DNA of 64,000 nt from Pseudomonas syringae (GCF_000737245.1 NZ_JPQU01000036.1:1-64000), one strand, 5' to 3'. Positions 35,418 through 43,699 are shown, counted from the first letter of the stretch. Program-made: numbers and translations. The notes: a model not told the origin generated them from the letters alone.

Positions 35418-35481
35418 AATTCGATGTAAACGAAACCCCTGAGATTCCTCGTGAATGTCAGGGGTTTTTCGTTTGTGGGGC
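35394..35481. repeat. attL: left copy of the island-flanking direct repeat
   Basis: This 88-base segment covers the T arm and acceptor of tRNA-Ser and the terminator that follows it (GTTCGAAT...GTGGGGC). It matches the segment at 41436-41523 with only two mismatches. It is read as one attachment site of an integrated element. Confidence 0.85.
35433..35472 (+). terminator. Terminator of tRNA-Ser
   Basis: AACCCCTGA (35434-35442) pairs with TCAGGGGTT (35458-35466), followed by a T-rich stretch. The same terminator is copied at the right island end. Confidence 0.85.
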
Positions 35482-35783
35482 TGAATAGCAAAACCGGTTA
35501 GAGGCTGAACGCACCCCCTCGTAGGAGCGCGCTTGCCCGCGATGCCATCGACGCCGTAATTCAGTCAATCCGCGCCATCGTTATCCGCGAGCATGCACCA
35601 CACTTACAGGATCCTCGGTCATCTGTAGGAGCGAGCTTGCTCGCGATGGTATTGCTCAAACGCAGATGAACATCTTGCATATACCGCGCACCCCTGTTGG
35701 AGTCGAGCTTGCTCGCGAAGGTCAACGACGCGGTTAGCGAGAGGCAACGCGTTCTCGCTCTTCGCCGGTAAGTCTGAATTTAA
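35482..35783. other. REP cluster at the left island end
   Basis: REP cores are at 35521-35546, about 35624-35650 and about 35698-35722 (GTAGGAGCGCGCTTGCCCGCGA and GAGCTTGCTCGCGA types). They sit between the tRNA terminator and the truncated phage gene. Confidence 0.65.
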
Positions 35784-36473
35784 AGCACCCACGTAGTTGT
35801 GCGCTTCGCCAATGGCTCGCCCAGCAAGCCCTACATTCAAACGATCCTGCCGCACGGGGTGCCGAAGGGTGACCAGGTTTGGCAACACAGTGACGCGGTG
35901 CAGCAGCGCGTCGACGCGGACGGCAACTGGCTACGCCTCACGGACGGCAAGATCCGCGACCATTCCCTGGCGCGTGAAGTGGAAGCCCTGGGCAACAGCG
36001 AGAAGTACCAGAGCCACCTTCAGGACGTAGAGAACCATTCCACTGAGGAAGTGGGGGGCATCAAGCGAATCAATGCCCTGGGCGCGCTCAAGCTCAACTC
36101 AGCCGGTACCGCAACGCTGGCCGCCGTCGACGACATGCACCAGGCGACCGGTCGCGACCTCAACGTGGTTGTGGGCAAAACCCATAACGCCACCGTGGGT
36201 GGCGATATGCAGGAGAAGATCGCTGGCTTACGAAAGAGCGTGTCGGAGGTCAGCCAGCGCTTAATTGCCCCGAAAAACCACGTGGGATCCGAGCGCGTGA
36301 ACATCTTCCAGGTGCTGTGTGACGCCTTGGATTTGCTTGCTGAGATGAACGTCCAAATTGCAGCACACGTTCACGCTTCGGGGCCGCCTACATCATCAGC
36401 AGCCCTTTTCATGGAAAATTCTGCATTAGCAGCTAGTCAAGGGGAAGAGCTGAAGTCTATAACTTCTAACTAG
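35784..36473 (+). pseudogene. 5'-truncated phage baseplate / Vgr-like gene
   Basis: The frame opens after a TAA at 35781-35783 and reads STHVVVRFANGSPSKPYIQ from within a domain, not from a start codon; the first in-frame GTG (35799) is likely not a true start. The product continues as a long domain with GVPKGDQVWQHSDAVQQRVD and GLRKSVSEVSQRLIAPKNHVGSE, then a C-terminal segment. It resembles the C-terminal half of phage baseplate-V/Vgr-like proteins. A REP cluster lies upstream, so the N-terminal half was lost when the island formed or decayed. The tail ends 5 bases from the convergent DUF2971 gene's stop. Confidence 0.65.
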
Positions 36474-36478
36474 CCTTT

Positions 36479-37909
36479 TTAAATGTTCAAATTCTGAATC
36501 TTGTAATAGCGAATGGTATTGTCGGTTCTGTCAAAGTAAGCTTGGTACACATTGATTTCTATATTATTCCCGATGCAAAGCTCTTTAACTATATCGAGAG
36601 TTCGTAGCTTTTGCTCGAGCGGTGTTCTGATGCCGAATATCACCCCGTCAAGATTGTCTAGGGAGTAAGTAACAGTTCTACTTGATTTGTTCGCTATGTC
36701 ATAAGCAAAGTCGTCCAAGACTAACCTGTATTCTTGCTCTTTTTTCCAGGCCTTCAGCTTGCAGGTGAATGAGTGGGTGAAGTTCTCAATGTGCATATTA
36801 GGATTTGCAGTGCCAAGGCTCTGGTACCAGCTTTTGCAAATGCTTACGTCGTTGTTATCACCTTTGTACCAATATCTGACCAAGTCCGTTTTTGGTATCC
36901 TTGCCATGCTAACGAAAAAATTAGTTTCAGGATGGCCTTTGCCATAATCAACTTTGTAAAAGAAGAGGCTCGACCAAGAATTGGATTCGCTCGAATTTTG
37001 CTGTAGAGGTGGTAGTTTTAGGTTTATAAACATTTTTTCGTCGCTAGCTTCAACCTTGTATTTCAAGCATATTCCTTTATGGCCATCTCCATATGTCCCC
37101 CATATTGACGCATCCTCGCAGCTTTTCATAAAGCATGCCACATACCAGCTAGGATACATGAGGCGCTCTAATGCATTGCAGAATTCTTGCGGGAAGTGCA
37201 GGCCGACGTACATGTCAGCAACATTACGAGTCCTGATACTGTTTTTCCAATTGTTGCTCAGCGCAGTATGCGTTAAAAAATTGTAAAGCGTTTCAGTGAA
37301 GAAAACGCCCAGGGCTGCATCTGAAATTTTGCTCGCTATTTTCACTGTCTGAATAATTGGACCGAAATAATGAGTCGGGGCCGGGCCTTTTGGTAGATGC
37401 GTATCATTTAAAAAACCATGCTTATGGAAGATTGTCTGAATAATGTGGCGGGTAATCGGGTGGAAAAACTGGAAGTGCACCTCTAGTTCGTTTTTCTGAA
37501 CTATTCTGTTGTTTCTGCAGATGATGTTTATATAATCCTCTATTAGCGGGGCGGAGAAGAAATGCTGGCATATCTCAGCAATCGCTACCTGTAACTCGCT
37601 ATCAAAGTCTTCAATGGTGCAGTTTATGTCAATGGTAGTTTGGGAGGCCAATGTTTCATCATTGTCATGGGTTTTTAAATACTGGCGCGCATGACAAATT
37701 AAGTAATGTTTTATAAGGTTTTTCCATATGATGAAGTCGCCGCGCCAATGAACGCTTTTAAAGCCCTCTAATGGGTCGTTAAGCTCCTCAGTTGATGCGA
37801 AATAAATCTGCTGTGTTTTAAGTTCGCCTAAAAAAATATTACCTAAGGTCACGTCATCATTCCCTAGTAGCCTGTGGGCCGACCTGAACCTATACAAATA
37901 ATTTTCCAT
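36479..37909 (-). CDS. DUF2971 protein
   Basis: This 476-residue soluble protein is longer than usual for DUF2971 (often 250-350). The N-terminus (YLYRFRSAHR...IYFASTEELNDPLEG) and the later CFMKSCEDASIWGTYGDGHKGICLKY match the family pattern of FxxPxxFNDPFD and CFS...MWxHYxxxHxGxCIxY. Function is unknown, though DUF2971 proteins occur in defence and mobile-element contexts. Codon use is AT-rich, unlike the core genes. It stands alone, converging on the phage pseudogene and about 120 bases from the next operon. Confidence 0.75.
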   Translation of the reverse strand: MENYLYRFRSAHRLLGNDDVTLGNIFLGELKTQQIYFASTEELNDPLEGFKSVHWRGDFIIWKNLIKHYLICHARQYLKTHDNDETLASQTTIDINCTIEDFDSELQVAIAEICQHFFSAPLIEDYINIICRNNRIVQKNELEVHFQFFHPITRHIIQTIFHKHGFLNDTHLPKGPAPTHYFGPIIQTVKIASKISDAALGVFFTETLYNFLTHTALSNNWKNSIRTRNVADMYVGLHFPQEFCNALERLMYPSWYVACFMKSCEDASIWGTYGDGHKGICLKYKVEASDEKMFINLKLPPLQQNSSESNSWSSLFFYKVDYGKGHPETNFFVSMARIPKTDLVRYWYKGDNNDVSICKSWYQSLGTANPNMHIENFTHSFTCKLKAWKKEQEYRLVLDDFAYDIANKSSRTVTYSLDNLDGVIFGIRTPLEQKLRTLDIVKELCIGNNIEINVYQAYFDRTDNTIRYYKIQNLNI

Positions 37910-38033
37910 AACATAAGTCCTAATTGTTGTGACTATCCTGCCCGGCTCGGGTACTGATGACTGTACCTACGGTCCCACCTTCAGTTCGTAGCGCGGCCCC
38001 AAGCTATGAAGCAGATCATGAACCTAAACCAGT

Positions 38034-38918
38034 TTAGAGGTTCAAGTAAGCGCGTTCGAATTGATATAGTTTTTCAAATGCGTTCATACGATGTAACATT
38101 TTTAAATGCTCCTTGCTGGTATATCCTTCCGGTACATTGAATGTAAGTTTAGCTAGGGCTTGAAATTTCTTAGCCTCTCGTAACCATCCACCATAGTCTG
38201 TCTGGCGATGGAAAGGGTCGATCCTTACATGTGCTGAAATAAGACATTCGTATACCTCTACACTTTTTTCTGCCGCGAGCTCGAGTAAAGCTACAGTGTC
38301 ACCCTGTACGTAATCGCTTTTTGCAAATAATTTACTAAAGAAATATTTGTTGTTGCAGGCGTCTAGATATCCTTGTTGAATCATGGATTTCAAATTGTTG
38401 ATGATCCAAGTAAATATAACGCGCTCTTCATTTAATAGGCGTTCCAAAAGAGTGCTAATGAACACTTTGTCCGCAAATCTATAAAGCTGATCGTCGCTTA
38501 CTTTGGCATTTACAAAGTAACGATAAAGCAAGTCTAGGTCTGAGTGGGCAATATAATCCACACGTCTGTTTACTACGATGACAGCTGAGCATATGTCTCT
38601 CAGAATTTTGCTGTGGAGCTGATACTCCCGTAGCAGGATGTCAGAGTCTGCGAGGAACACATCATTTAGCAACACTGCTTCCAATAGCCTTGACTCATCT
38701 TCAGCTGCTAGTAAAAGCTGTTCGTTTAAGGAAAGCTGCCGGAAGGCTCCTCTGAATTCGGGAGTTAATTGGCGTCCGGCTTTCATTGTAAAGCCGTAAT
38801 GCATGAGATCAATGTACAGAGAAATATCGTCGCCGCTTTGCTCTGTCATGTGAGGGCGCTCACTCTCACCAATGTGCTCTCCCGCCCTGACCAGTGAGAA
38901 CATGTATTCGAGATTCAT
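38034..38918 (-). CDS. Unknown helical protein, third gene of the island operon
   Basis: This 294-residue, mostly helical protein is of no recognised family. It begins MNLEYMFSLVRAGEHIGES and ends EKLYQFERAYLNL. There are no membrane segments or catalytic motif by eye. It starts within the stop of the previous gene (ATGA overlap at 38915-38918), so it is translationally coupled to the PLD-like gene. Base composition is AT-rich. Confidence 0.7.
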   Translation of the reverse strand: MNLEYMFSLVRAGEHIGESERPHMTEQSGDDISLYIDLMHYGFTMKAGRQLTPEFRGAFRQLSLNEQLLLAAEDESRLLEAVLLNDVFLADSDILLREYQLHSKILRDICSAVIVVNRRVDYIAHSDLDLLYRYFVNAKVSDDQLYRFADKVFISTLLERLLNEERVIFTWIINNLKSMIQQGYLDACNNKYFFSKLFAKSDYVQGDTVALLELAAEKSVEVYECLISAHVRIDPFHRQTDYGGWLREAKKFQALAKLTFNVPEGYTSKEHLKMLHRMNAFEKLYQFERAYLNL

Positions 38919-39496
38919 GAGTTTCTCCGGATGTATTCTTCTAGAGTATGGCCATCGTCGCTCGCAGCATTTATGAATTTAACTATTTGTCTCTTGAACG
39001 CTTTGTTTGAGATCTTTATCAGGCTTCCATAGTTTTGCATAAATTGGTTTAGTGAAGTGCCGCACCACAAAAGCAATCCGTCCCGACCTTCATCAAATGA
39101 AAAAATGAATCGGTCATGAAATTTCATGTTGGTTTTGCATATGTTGATTGATTTAAATATTTCTCTAGCGTCTATGTCTGTTATGACTTTCTTCAATGTT
39201 TTAGCTGACTCTAATTTCTGGTAGAGCTTACTGTGGTTCGATAGGTTTGTTATTATCGTAATGGTGCGTCCCACATGTCCCCCAAACATTCGCAGAACCA
39301 GCTCGATGTCTGTTTCTTCTAGATAAGGGTCTGCTATGACTATGTGTGTCGCATGTGAGGCTGCGAAGTGATGCGATATATTTCTAATAATGTCATCAAT
39401 GCAGAATGCTTTTTCCTCGAGCATTGGTATCGTTATGAGATCGTCATAGTCCGAGTCGGCTAATATTTTTTCTCTACGAGCTTGCCATTTAGACAT
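38915..39496 (-). CDS. PLD-like (HDR-type) phosphodiesterase/nuclease, second gene of the island operon
   Basis: This 193-residue protein has a phospholipase-D-like fold by motif: IVIADPYLEE (about 53-61) is the strand and loop before the catalytic segment, FHDRFIF (126-132) holds the His of a modified HxD/HKD motif, and LWCGTSLNQFMQN (143-155) is the GS/GTSLN strand that follows in PLD-like nucleases. Only one HDR motif is present, so a dimer would be needed for a full active site, as in small PLD nucleases. It starts inside the upstream gene (overlap of 8 bases) and ends with ATGA into the next. Confidence 0.75.
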   Translation of the reverse strand: MSKWQARREKILADSDYDDLITIPMLEEKAFCIDDIIRNISHHFAASHATHIVIADPYLEETDIELVLRMFGGHVGRTITIITNLSNHSKLYQKLESAKTLKKVITDIDAREIFKSINICKTNMKFHDRFIFSFDEGRDGLLLWCGTSLNQFMQNYGSLIKISNKAFKRQIVKFINAASDDGHTLEEYIRRNS

Positions 39497-40337
39497 CGAA
39501 TTTTGACCTATCCACTACCGTTTGGGTTATTACTCGGTCTTTGTATTTTATGTGTTTTTCACTGATGATATGTGAGTTAAGAGATATGCTTTTGATTAAG
39601 TAGAAGCTGGAGATGAAAATAATCTTTTGATCATGTTCTACTGTAGTGGTAACGAAATTAGGTACAAAGCCAGAGTTTACAAGATGCGTGTTTTCATCAA
39701 GTTCGTAACTGTGTGTGTGCTTCTGGTTATCGTCGTTGCTTTTAATCGTTACGAGAGCACCGGAGTATAAGTTAAAGTAGTCTTGCATCGTTATGCTATA
39801 GCCGGTCGTTTGTTGGTCTGCTAGACCTCTGAAACTTTCCTCAAGTCGCACGGGATCGAACTCTGTAAATACGCCTAAAAGATATGGATATTTATATAGG
39901 TCGATTGAGTATTTGGTTTTAATGGTTTCAACATCTTTCATGTGAGCGCGAAGGAAGTCTTGGCTTTCGAATTGACATGTGTCAAGTTCGTTGTAGTGGA
40001 AGTTTGCCCAGGTGCAAAGATTTGAAAAAGGGTTAAAGTTTTCTTGATCCATCTTTTGTTCTAAAAAAATCAACTCTGAATTGTCAAAGCTCATATCTAC
40101 TACAAAAGTGTCCATCTCTTTTTTACATACTTTAAATCTTTTTTCTAAGATGGCTTGTGATACTTCAGACGCTTCAGAGAAGTCTTTGTATAGAACTCTC
40201 CACTTGTGTAGTGAATGAATCTGCCAGTCTTTTATATAATAATCGAGTTCCGACATGTGCCATACAATTGCGTGACCGTACACCAACGCTCCGGAGTCAT
40301 CGATAATCAATAAAACGCGATTTACCTTACCAATCAT
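39489..40337 (-). CDS. Unknown protein, first gene of the island operon
   Basis: This 282-residue soluble protein is of no recognised family. The N-terminus NRVLLIIDDSGALVYGHAIVWHM looks like a beta-alpha nucleotide-binding or sensor fold but has no P-loop. It has a His/Asp/Asn-rich C-terminal part. GGAGGAG seven bases before the ATG at 40337 is the best ribosome site in the island, so this is the first gene of the transcript. It overlaps the PLD-like gene by eight bases. Confidence 0.7.
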   Translation of the reverse strand: MIGKVNRVLLIIDDSGALVYGHAIVWHMSELDYYIKDWQIHSLHKWRVLYKDFSEASEVSQAILEKRFKVCKKEMDTFVVDMSFDNSELIFLEQKMDQENFNPFSNLCTWANFHYNELDTCQFESQDFLRAHMKDVETIKTKYSIDLYKYPYLLGVFTEFDPVRLEESFRGLADQQTTGYSITMQDYFNLYSGALVTIKSNDDNQKHTHSYELDENTHLVNSGFVPNFVTTTVEHDQKIIFISSFYLIKSISLNSHIISEKHIKYKDRVITQTVVDRSKFDV

Positions 40338-41435
40338 CAAATTGCTCCTCCCTGACAGCTCAATCTCATGTAAATAAATCTACCAGAGTCCAGTGGCAGG
40401 TGGCCAGTCGGTAGTTGCTTATGCAGTCATAACGCGTTGAGACCTCTTGAAGTGGGTAAGAGTCGGGTTCCAGCGTAAAACCGAGTCGGCAAGAAAAAAT
40501 GCTGAAAAAAAGCACTTATCCCCCTCCCGCCGACGGGCTTTGCGTGATTTTTTTGTGCAATCCGCCCCGTGGTGCAAACGAGGCTGCAGCCCGCGTAGGT
40601 CGTGGGTCTCTGCAGGTGATCGGGCTTTTCATTTTGTGAAAAGTTTTGCAAGGAAATGAAGCGCGGTTGCACAGCGGCGCGCTCACCTGGTGAACGAGGC
40701 TAAAAGCTGACACGCCCGTATTCATTGGCCGGAAAACTTGAAAACGGTTCATTACCAGTGTTTTTGAAAACGGGGCAGATCAATTCAGCGAGCATGTTTT
40801 AATCCATGGATCCGGGATAAAGCCAGCCGCAGCCCAGGTGTTGCGTGGCCTGGAGTGAAACTCCGTGGTTGCACGACGTTACAGAGTAGGGCGGGAATCC
40901 AGGGTGGTTTTGAAGCGCTCACAAACGGATTGGAAAAAGCCTGTTTGCGGGAACGGTGTTGAAAGTGGCTATTTTTCGCCACCCTTATGAAAACCTTTAA
41001 ATATGTGCTCTACAGGCCACGGAAACCGGGGGGTTGATACATGGCGAAAGGGTGGCCACGCAAGGTATTTATGAAGGTATTATAATTAAAACCGTTATAA
41101 ATCAATTAGTTAAAAACAGAATCAAATAGCTTTCGTGATAGCCCCATAAATAGTCACAGCGGCGAAAAAAAGATGGTTGGTCGATTGTCTACAAGCCCCA
41201 GTTTCACTGGTGTGTAGACGATTAATGTAAAAAAATACCTTTAATACTCACTTTAAACCTCAACCTGAAAATTCGATTTAGCGCCTTTTGAGGGCATATT
41301 TGGGGGATCCCACTCAGGTTCTGCGCTCATCCGTGGGACCGCCATGGGACTGTAATGGGACCAAATCACTCTACCGCACCGGGCTACAGCCCTTATAAAC
41401 CGGGGGGTAGCCTTTCGAAAACGTCGAACGGGTGG
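40338..41435. other. Gene-free block of the island, with hairpins
   Basis: About 1.1 kb has no supported gene on either strand. It holds a perfect hairpin pair GTCTACA...TGTAGAC at about 41187-41220, twin words AAACCGGGGGGT (41024-41035 and 41397-41408), and runs of A/T. The minus strand from about 41381 to 41250 is open and might be the end of a lost gene, but that was not accepted. It probably contains the promoter of the three-gene operon at its left end and remnants of the integration module at its right. Confidence 0.6.
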
Positions 41436-41523
41436 GTTCGAACCTCTCCTTCACCGCCAAATTCGATGTAAACGAAACCCCTGAGATTCCTTGTGAATGT
41501 CAGGGGTTTTTCGTTTGTGGGGC
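41436..41523. repeat. attR: right copy of the island-flanking direct repeat
   Basis: An 88-base copy of the tRNA-Ser 3' end and its terminator (see 35394-35481), with two base differences. The tRNA upstream part is absent here and the T stem is broken (GGTGGG instead of GAGAG), so this is not a functional tRNA. It marks the right boundary of the island. Confidence 0.85.
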
Positions 41524-41755
41524 GCAAAGGCAAGCTCTGGGGAATTGCGCACCAAGCCCGTTGGCGTGTGTGGGCGGCATTCCAACTTGCCCGCGAATCA
41601 GTCGACGTGAAGCTCAGGTTCATCGCGTCATCGTTCTTCGCGGGCAAGCTCGGCTCCCACAGGGGGCGGGATCTTCGGGCCCACCGCGCCATTGTTCATC
41701 GCGGCAAGCCCGGCGCCAACAGAAGTTGGGTTCGTGGAGTCAGCGCTTGGCTAGC
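41524..41755. other. REP-containing spacer after the island
   Basis: REP cores are seen at about 41588-41610, 41638-41662 and 41698-41724. They lie between the island's right repeat and the SDR gene; no gene is seen. Confidence 0.6.
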
Positions 41756-42514
41756 TCAGGCCCCAAACCCACCATCAATGCTCAGGCTGGCACCGGTGAT
41801 GTAACCCGCTTCCGGGCCTGCCAGATAGGCGACGAAGCTGGCGATTTCTTCGGTCTGGCCGTAGCGACCCACAGCCATCATGGCCATGCGCGACTTGGCG
41901 CGTTCGCTGGTTGCCGGGTTCATGTCCGTATCGACCGGGCCGGGTTGCAGGTTGTTGACGGTGATACCGCGCGGGCCGAGGTCTCGGGCCATGCCTTTGG
42001 TCAGGCCCACCAGTGCCGATTTGCTCATCGCGTACACCGCTCCACCCGCAAAGGCGCGCTCGGCATTGATGCTGCCGATATTGATGATGCGGCCCCCGTG
42101 AGCCATCTGCCGAGCAACTGCCTGACTGGCAACGAAGACACTGCGTACATTGACGTTAACCGTGCGCTCGAAATCGTCGAGGCTGAAGTCGTCCAGTGGG
42201 CCGACCGCCAGCACGCCAGCGTTATTGACCAGAATGTCGATGGTGCCAAGCTTCTCGGCCGCTGTGGCGACGGCATCACGGATGGCCTGAGGGTCGGCGC
42301 TATCGGCTTCGATCGCCAGTGCCTTGCCACCTTCGTTGATGATGCTGTCCTGTAGTGCTTTGGCTTGGGCGTCGGCGTTTACGTAGGTGAAGGCAACTGC
42401 GGCACCTTCTTTCGCCAGGCGTTGAACAATAGCGGCGCCAATGCCACGGGAGCCGCCCTGGACGAGCGCCGTTTTACCCTTGAGAGGGCCGGAGGATGCT
42501 GTTTGCTGAGTCAT
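41756..42514 (-). CDS. SDR-family oxidoreductase, copy 1
   Basis: This 252-residue short-chain dehydrogenase has the N-terminal cofactor motif QGGSRGIGAA (Gln in the usual Thr position), NNAG, the catalytic Ser in NIGSINA, and YAMSK (Tyr-xxx-Lys). It is a close paralogue of the SDR at 43700-44449 (most of the sequence matches). It is divergent from a LysR gene; the shared TAAAC-N5-GTTTA operator at 42607-42621 lies between them. The start at 42514 fits the MTQQ beginning shared with the paralogue. Confidence 0.9.
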   Translation of the reverse strand: MTQQTASSGPLKGKTALVQGGSRGIGAAIVQRLAKEGAAVAFTYVNADAQAKALQDSIINEGGKALAIEADSADPQAIRDAVATAAEKLGTIDILVNNAGVLAVGPLDDFSLDDFERTVNVNVRSVFVASQAVARQMAHGGRIINIGSINAERAFAGGAVYAMSKSALVGLTKGMARDLGPRGITVNNLQPGPVDTDMNPATSERAKSRMAMMAVGRYGQTEEIASFVAYLAGPEAGYITGASLSIDGGFGA

Positions 42515-42606
42515 GAAGTTCTCCCGATCAGGTGAGTGGTTTGAAAAGGCGGCGAGTATCGGGTGGTAATTGCGCGCTGTGTAGACGCTGATTGCGATAG
42601 TCTTTG

Positions 42607-42621
42607 TAAACCAAAAGTTTA
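42607..42621. promoter_or_regulatory. Inverted repeat TAAAC-N5-GTTTA (LysR operator candidate), copy 1
   Basis: TAAAC-CAAAA-GTTTA is a perfect 5-bp inverted repeat. It lies 12 bases before the LysR start and about 90 from the SDR start. The same word and its flanks occur upstream of the second SDR at 44544-44558. This fits a LysR binding site, but is inferred. Confidence 0.6.
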
Positions 42622-42632
42622 GAATCCAGACC

Positions 42633-43556
42633 ATGGAAAACTTCAGCAGCATCGAATGCTTTGTGCGCAGTGCCGAAGTGGGCAGTTTTGCCGAGGCCGC
42701 ACGACGACTTGGTTTGACCCCTGCCGCAGTGGGCAAGAGCGTTGCCAAACTGGAGGCACGTCTCGGGGTGCGTCTGTTTCAGCGTAGTACCCGGCGCCTG
42801 ACGCTGACGGAAGCCGGGCAACGTTTCCTGGGGGAAGTGACGGGTAGCCTGAACACCATCCAGAATGCAGTGGCCAATCTGGTCAGCACACAGGGGCAGC
42901 CCAGTGGCACGCTGAGGGTCAGTATGGGCACGGTGTTCGGGCGGCTTTATATCGTGCCGCTACTGGCCGAGTTCTTGCGCCGCTATCCAGCCATTACGCC
43001 GGATTGGCATTTCGATAATCGACAGGTGGATTTGATAGGCGAGGGCTTTGATGCAGCCATCGGTGGCGGATTTGATTTGCCGCAAGGGGTGGTCGCCCGA
43101 AAACTGGCGCCTGCACATCGGATCCTGGTGGCATCGCCGGACTATCTGGCAGCGCGAGCGGAGATTCGCAATCCTGAGGATTTGCAGGGCTACGAAGGCA
43201 TCCTGATCCGTTCTCCCCAGACGGGTCGAGTGCGCACCTGGCCCTTGACCAATCGCGCGCGCGAACATAGCCCGATGAATCTCAAAGGGCGTATGACCAT
43301 GAGCGATCCTGATGCGGCGTGTGGTGCGGCGGAGCAGGGGCTGGGCATTGCTTTGGTCAGCGTGGCATTCGCTGTGCCGTATTTGCGCCGTGGCCGCTTA
43401 TTGCGCGTGCTGCCTGACTGGTACGTTGATGACGGCATCCTGTCGCTTTATTACAGCGAACACAAAATGCTGCCAGGCAAGACTCGGGCGTTTGTCGATT
43501 TCGTGATCGAGCAGTTTGCCGAGCAGGAATTGTCACGTTTATTCAGTGCTATCTAG
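42633..43556 (+). CDS. LysR-type transcriptional regulator
   Basis: This 307-residue LysR protein has the N-terminal HTH (CFVRSAEVGSFAEAARRLGLTPAAVGKSVAKLEARLGVRLF) and an effector domain. It lies between the two SDR paralogues, divergent from the first. Because both SDRs have the TAAAC-N5-GTTTA palindrome, this LysR likely controls both. Confidence 0.88.
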   Translation: MENFSSIECFVRSAEVGSFAEAARRLGLTPAAVGKSVAKLEARLGVRLFQRSTRRLTLTEAGQRFLGEVTGSLNTIQNAVANLVSTQGQPSGTLRVSMGTVFGRLYIVPLLAEFLRRYPAITPDWHFDNRQVDLIGEGFDAAIGGGFDLPQGVVARKLAPAHRILVASPDYLAARAEIRNPEDLQGYEGILIRSPQTGRVRTWPLTNRAREHSPMNLKGRMTMSDPDAACGAAEQGLGIALVSVAFAVPYLRRGRLLRVLPDWYVDDGILSLYYSEHKMLPGKTRAFVDFVIEQFAEQELSRLFSAI

Positions 43557-43583
43557 GTCGTTGTGGTGTGGAAACAGGGGTGC

Positions 43584-43671
43584 TGTAGAAGCTCGAGCAA
43601 CGCGAGCCAGCGATAGCGTTCTGCCTGATACACCGCCATCGTGGCCTCGCGTAGCTCGTGTGCTCTTACAG
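43584..43671. repeat. Long imperfect palindrome, copy B
   Basis: GAGCAACGCGAGCCAGCGATAG on the left and CATCGTGGCCTCGCGTAGCTC on the right show this is the same family as 25596-25686. It lies between the LysR and second SDR 3' ends. Confidence 0.7.
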
Positions 43672-43699
43672 AAAACACATTCCAGATGAGCTAACGGCC

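Larger units (their letters stand above)
35418..41435. mobile_element. Genomic island integrated at tRNA-Ser(GGA)
   Basis: The island lies between the direct repeats at 35394-35481 and 41436-41523 (start to start 6042 bases). From left to right it contains REP palindromes, a truncated phage gene, an AT-rich DUF2971 gene, a three-gene operon on the minus strand, and 1.1 kb without genes. Much of it (36.5-41.4 kb) is clearly lower in GC than the flanks. No integrase or excisionase gene is seen, so the element is either decayed or was mobilised in trans. Confidence 0.75.

Noticed and set aside
40427..40752. Overlapping short frames on both strands
   Set aside because: Mutually overlapping, no ribosome site and no family.
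41250..41381. Open minus-strand frame that could be the tail of an integrase
   Set aside because: Only about 40 codons, no catalytic motif and no start; kept as a possibility in the island finding only.
41400..41460. Second tRNA-Ser gene
   Set aside because: Only the T loop, acceptor 3' strand and CCA are present; the 5' part and T stem do not fold, so it is an attachment copy, not a tRNA.
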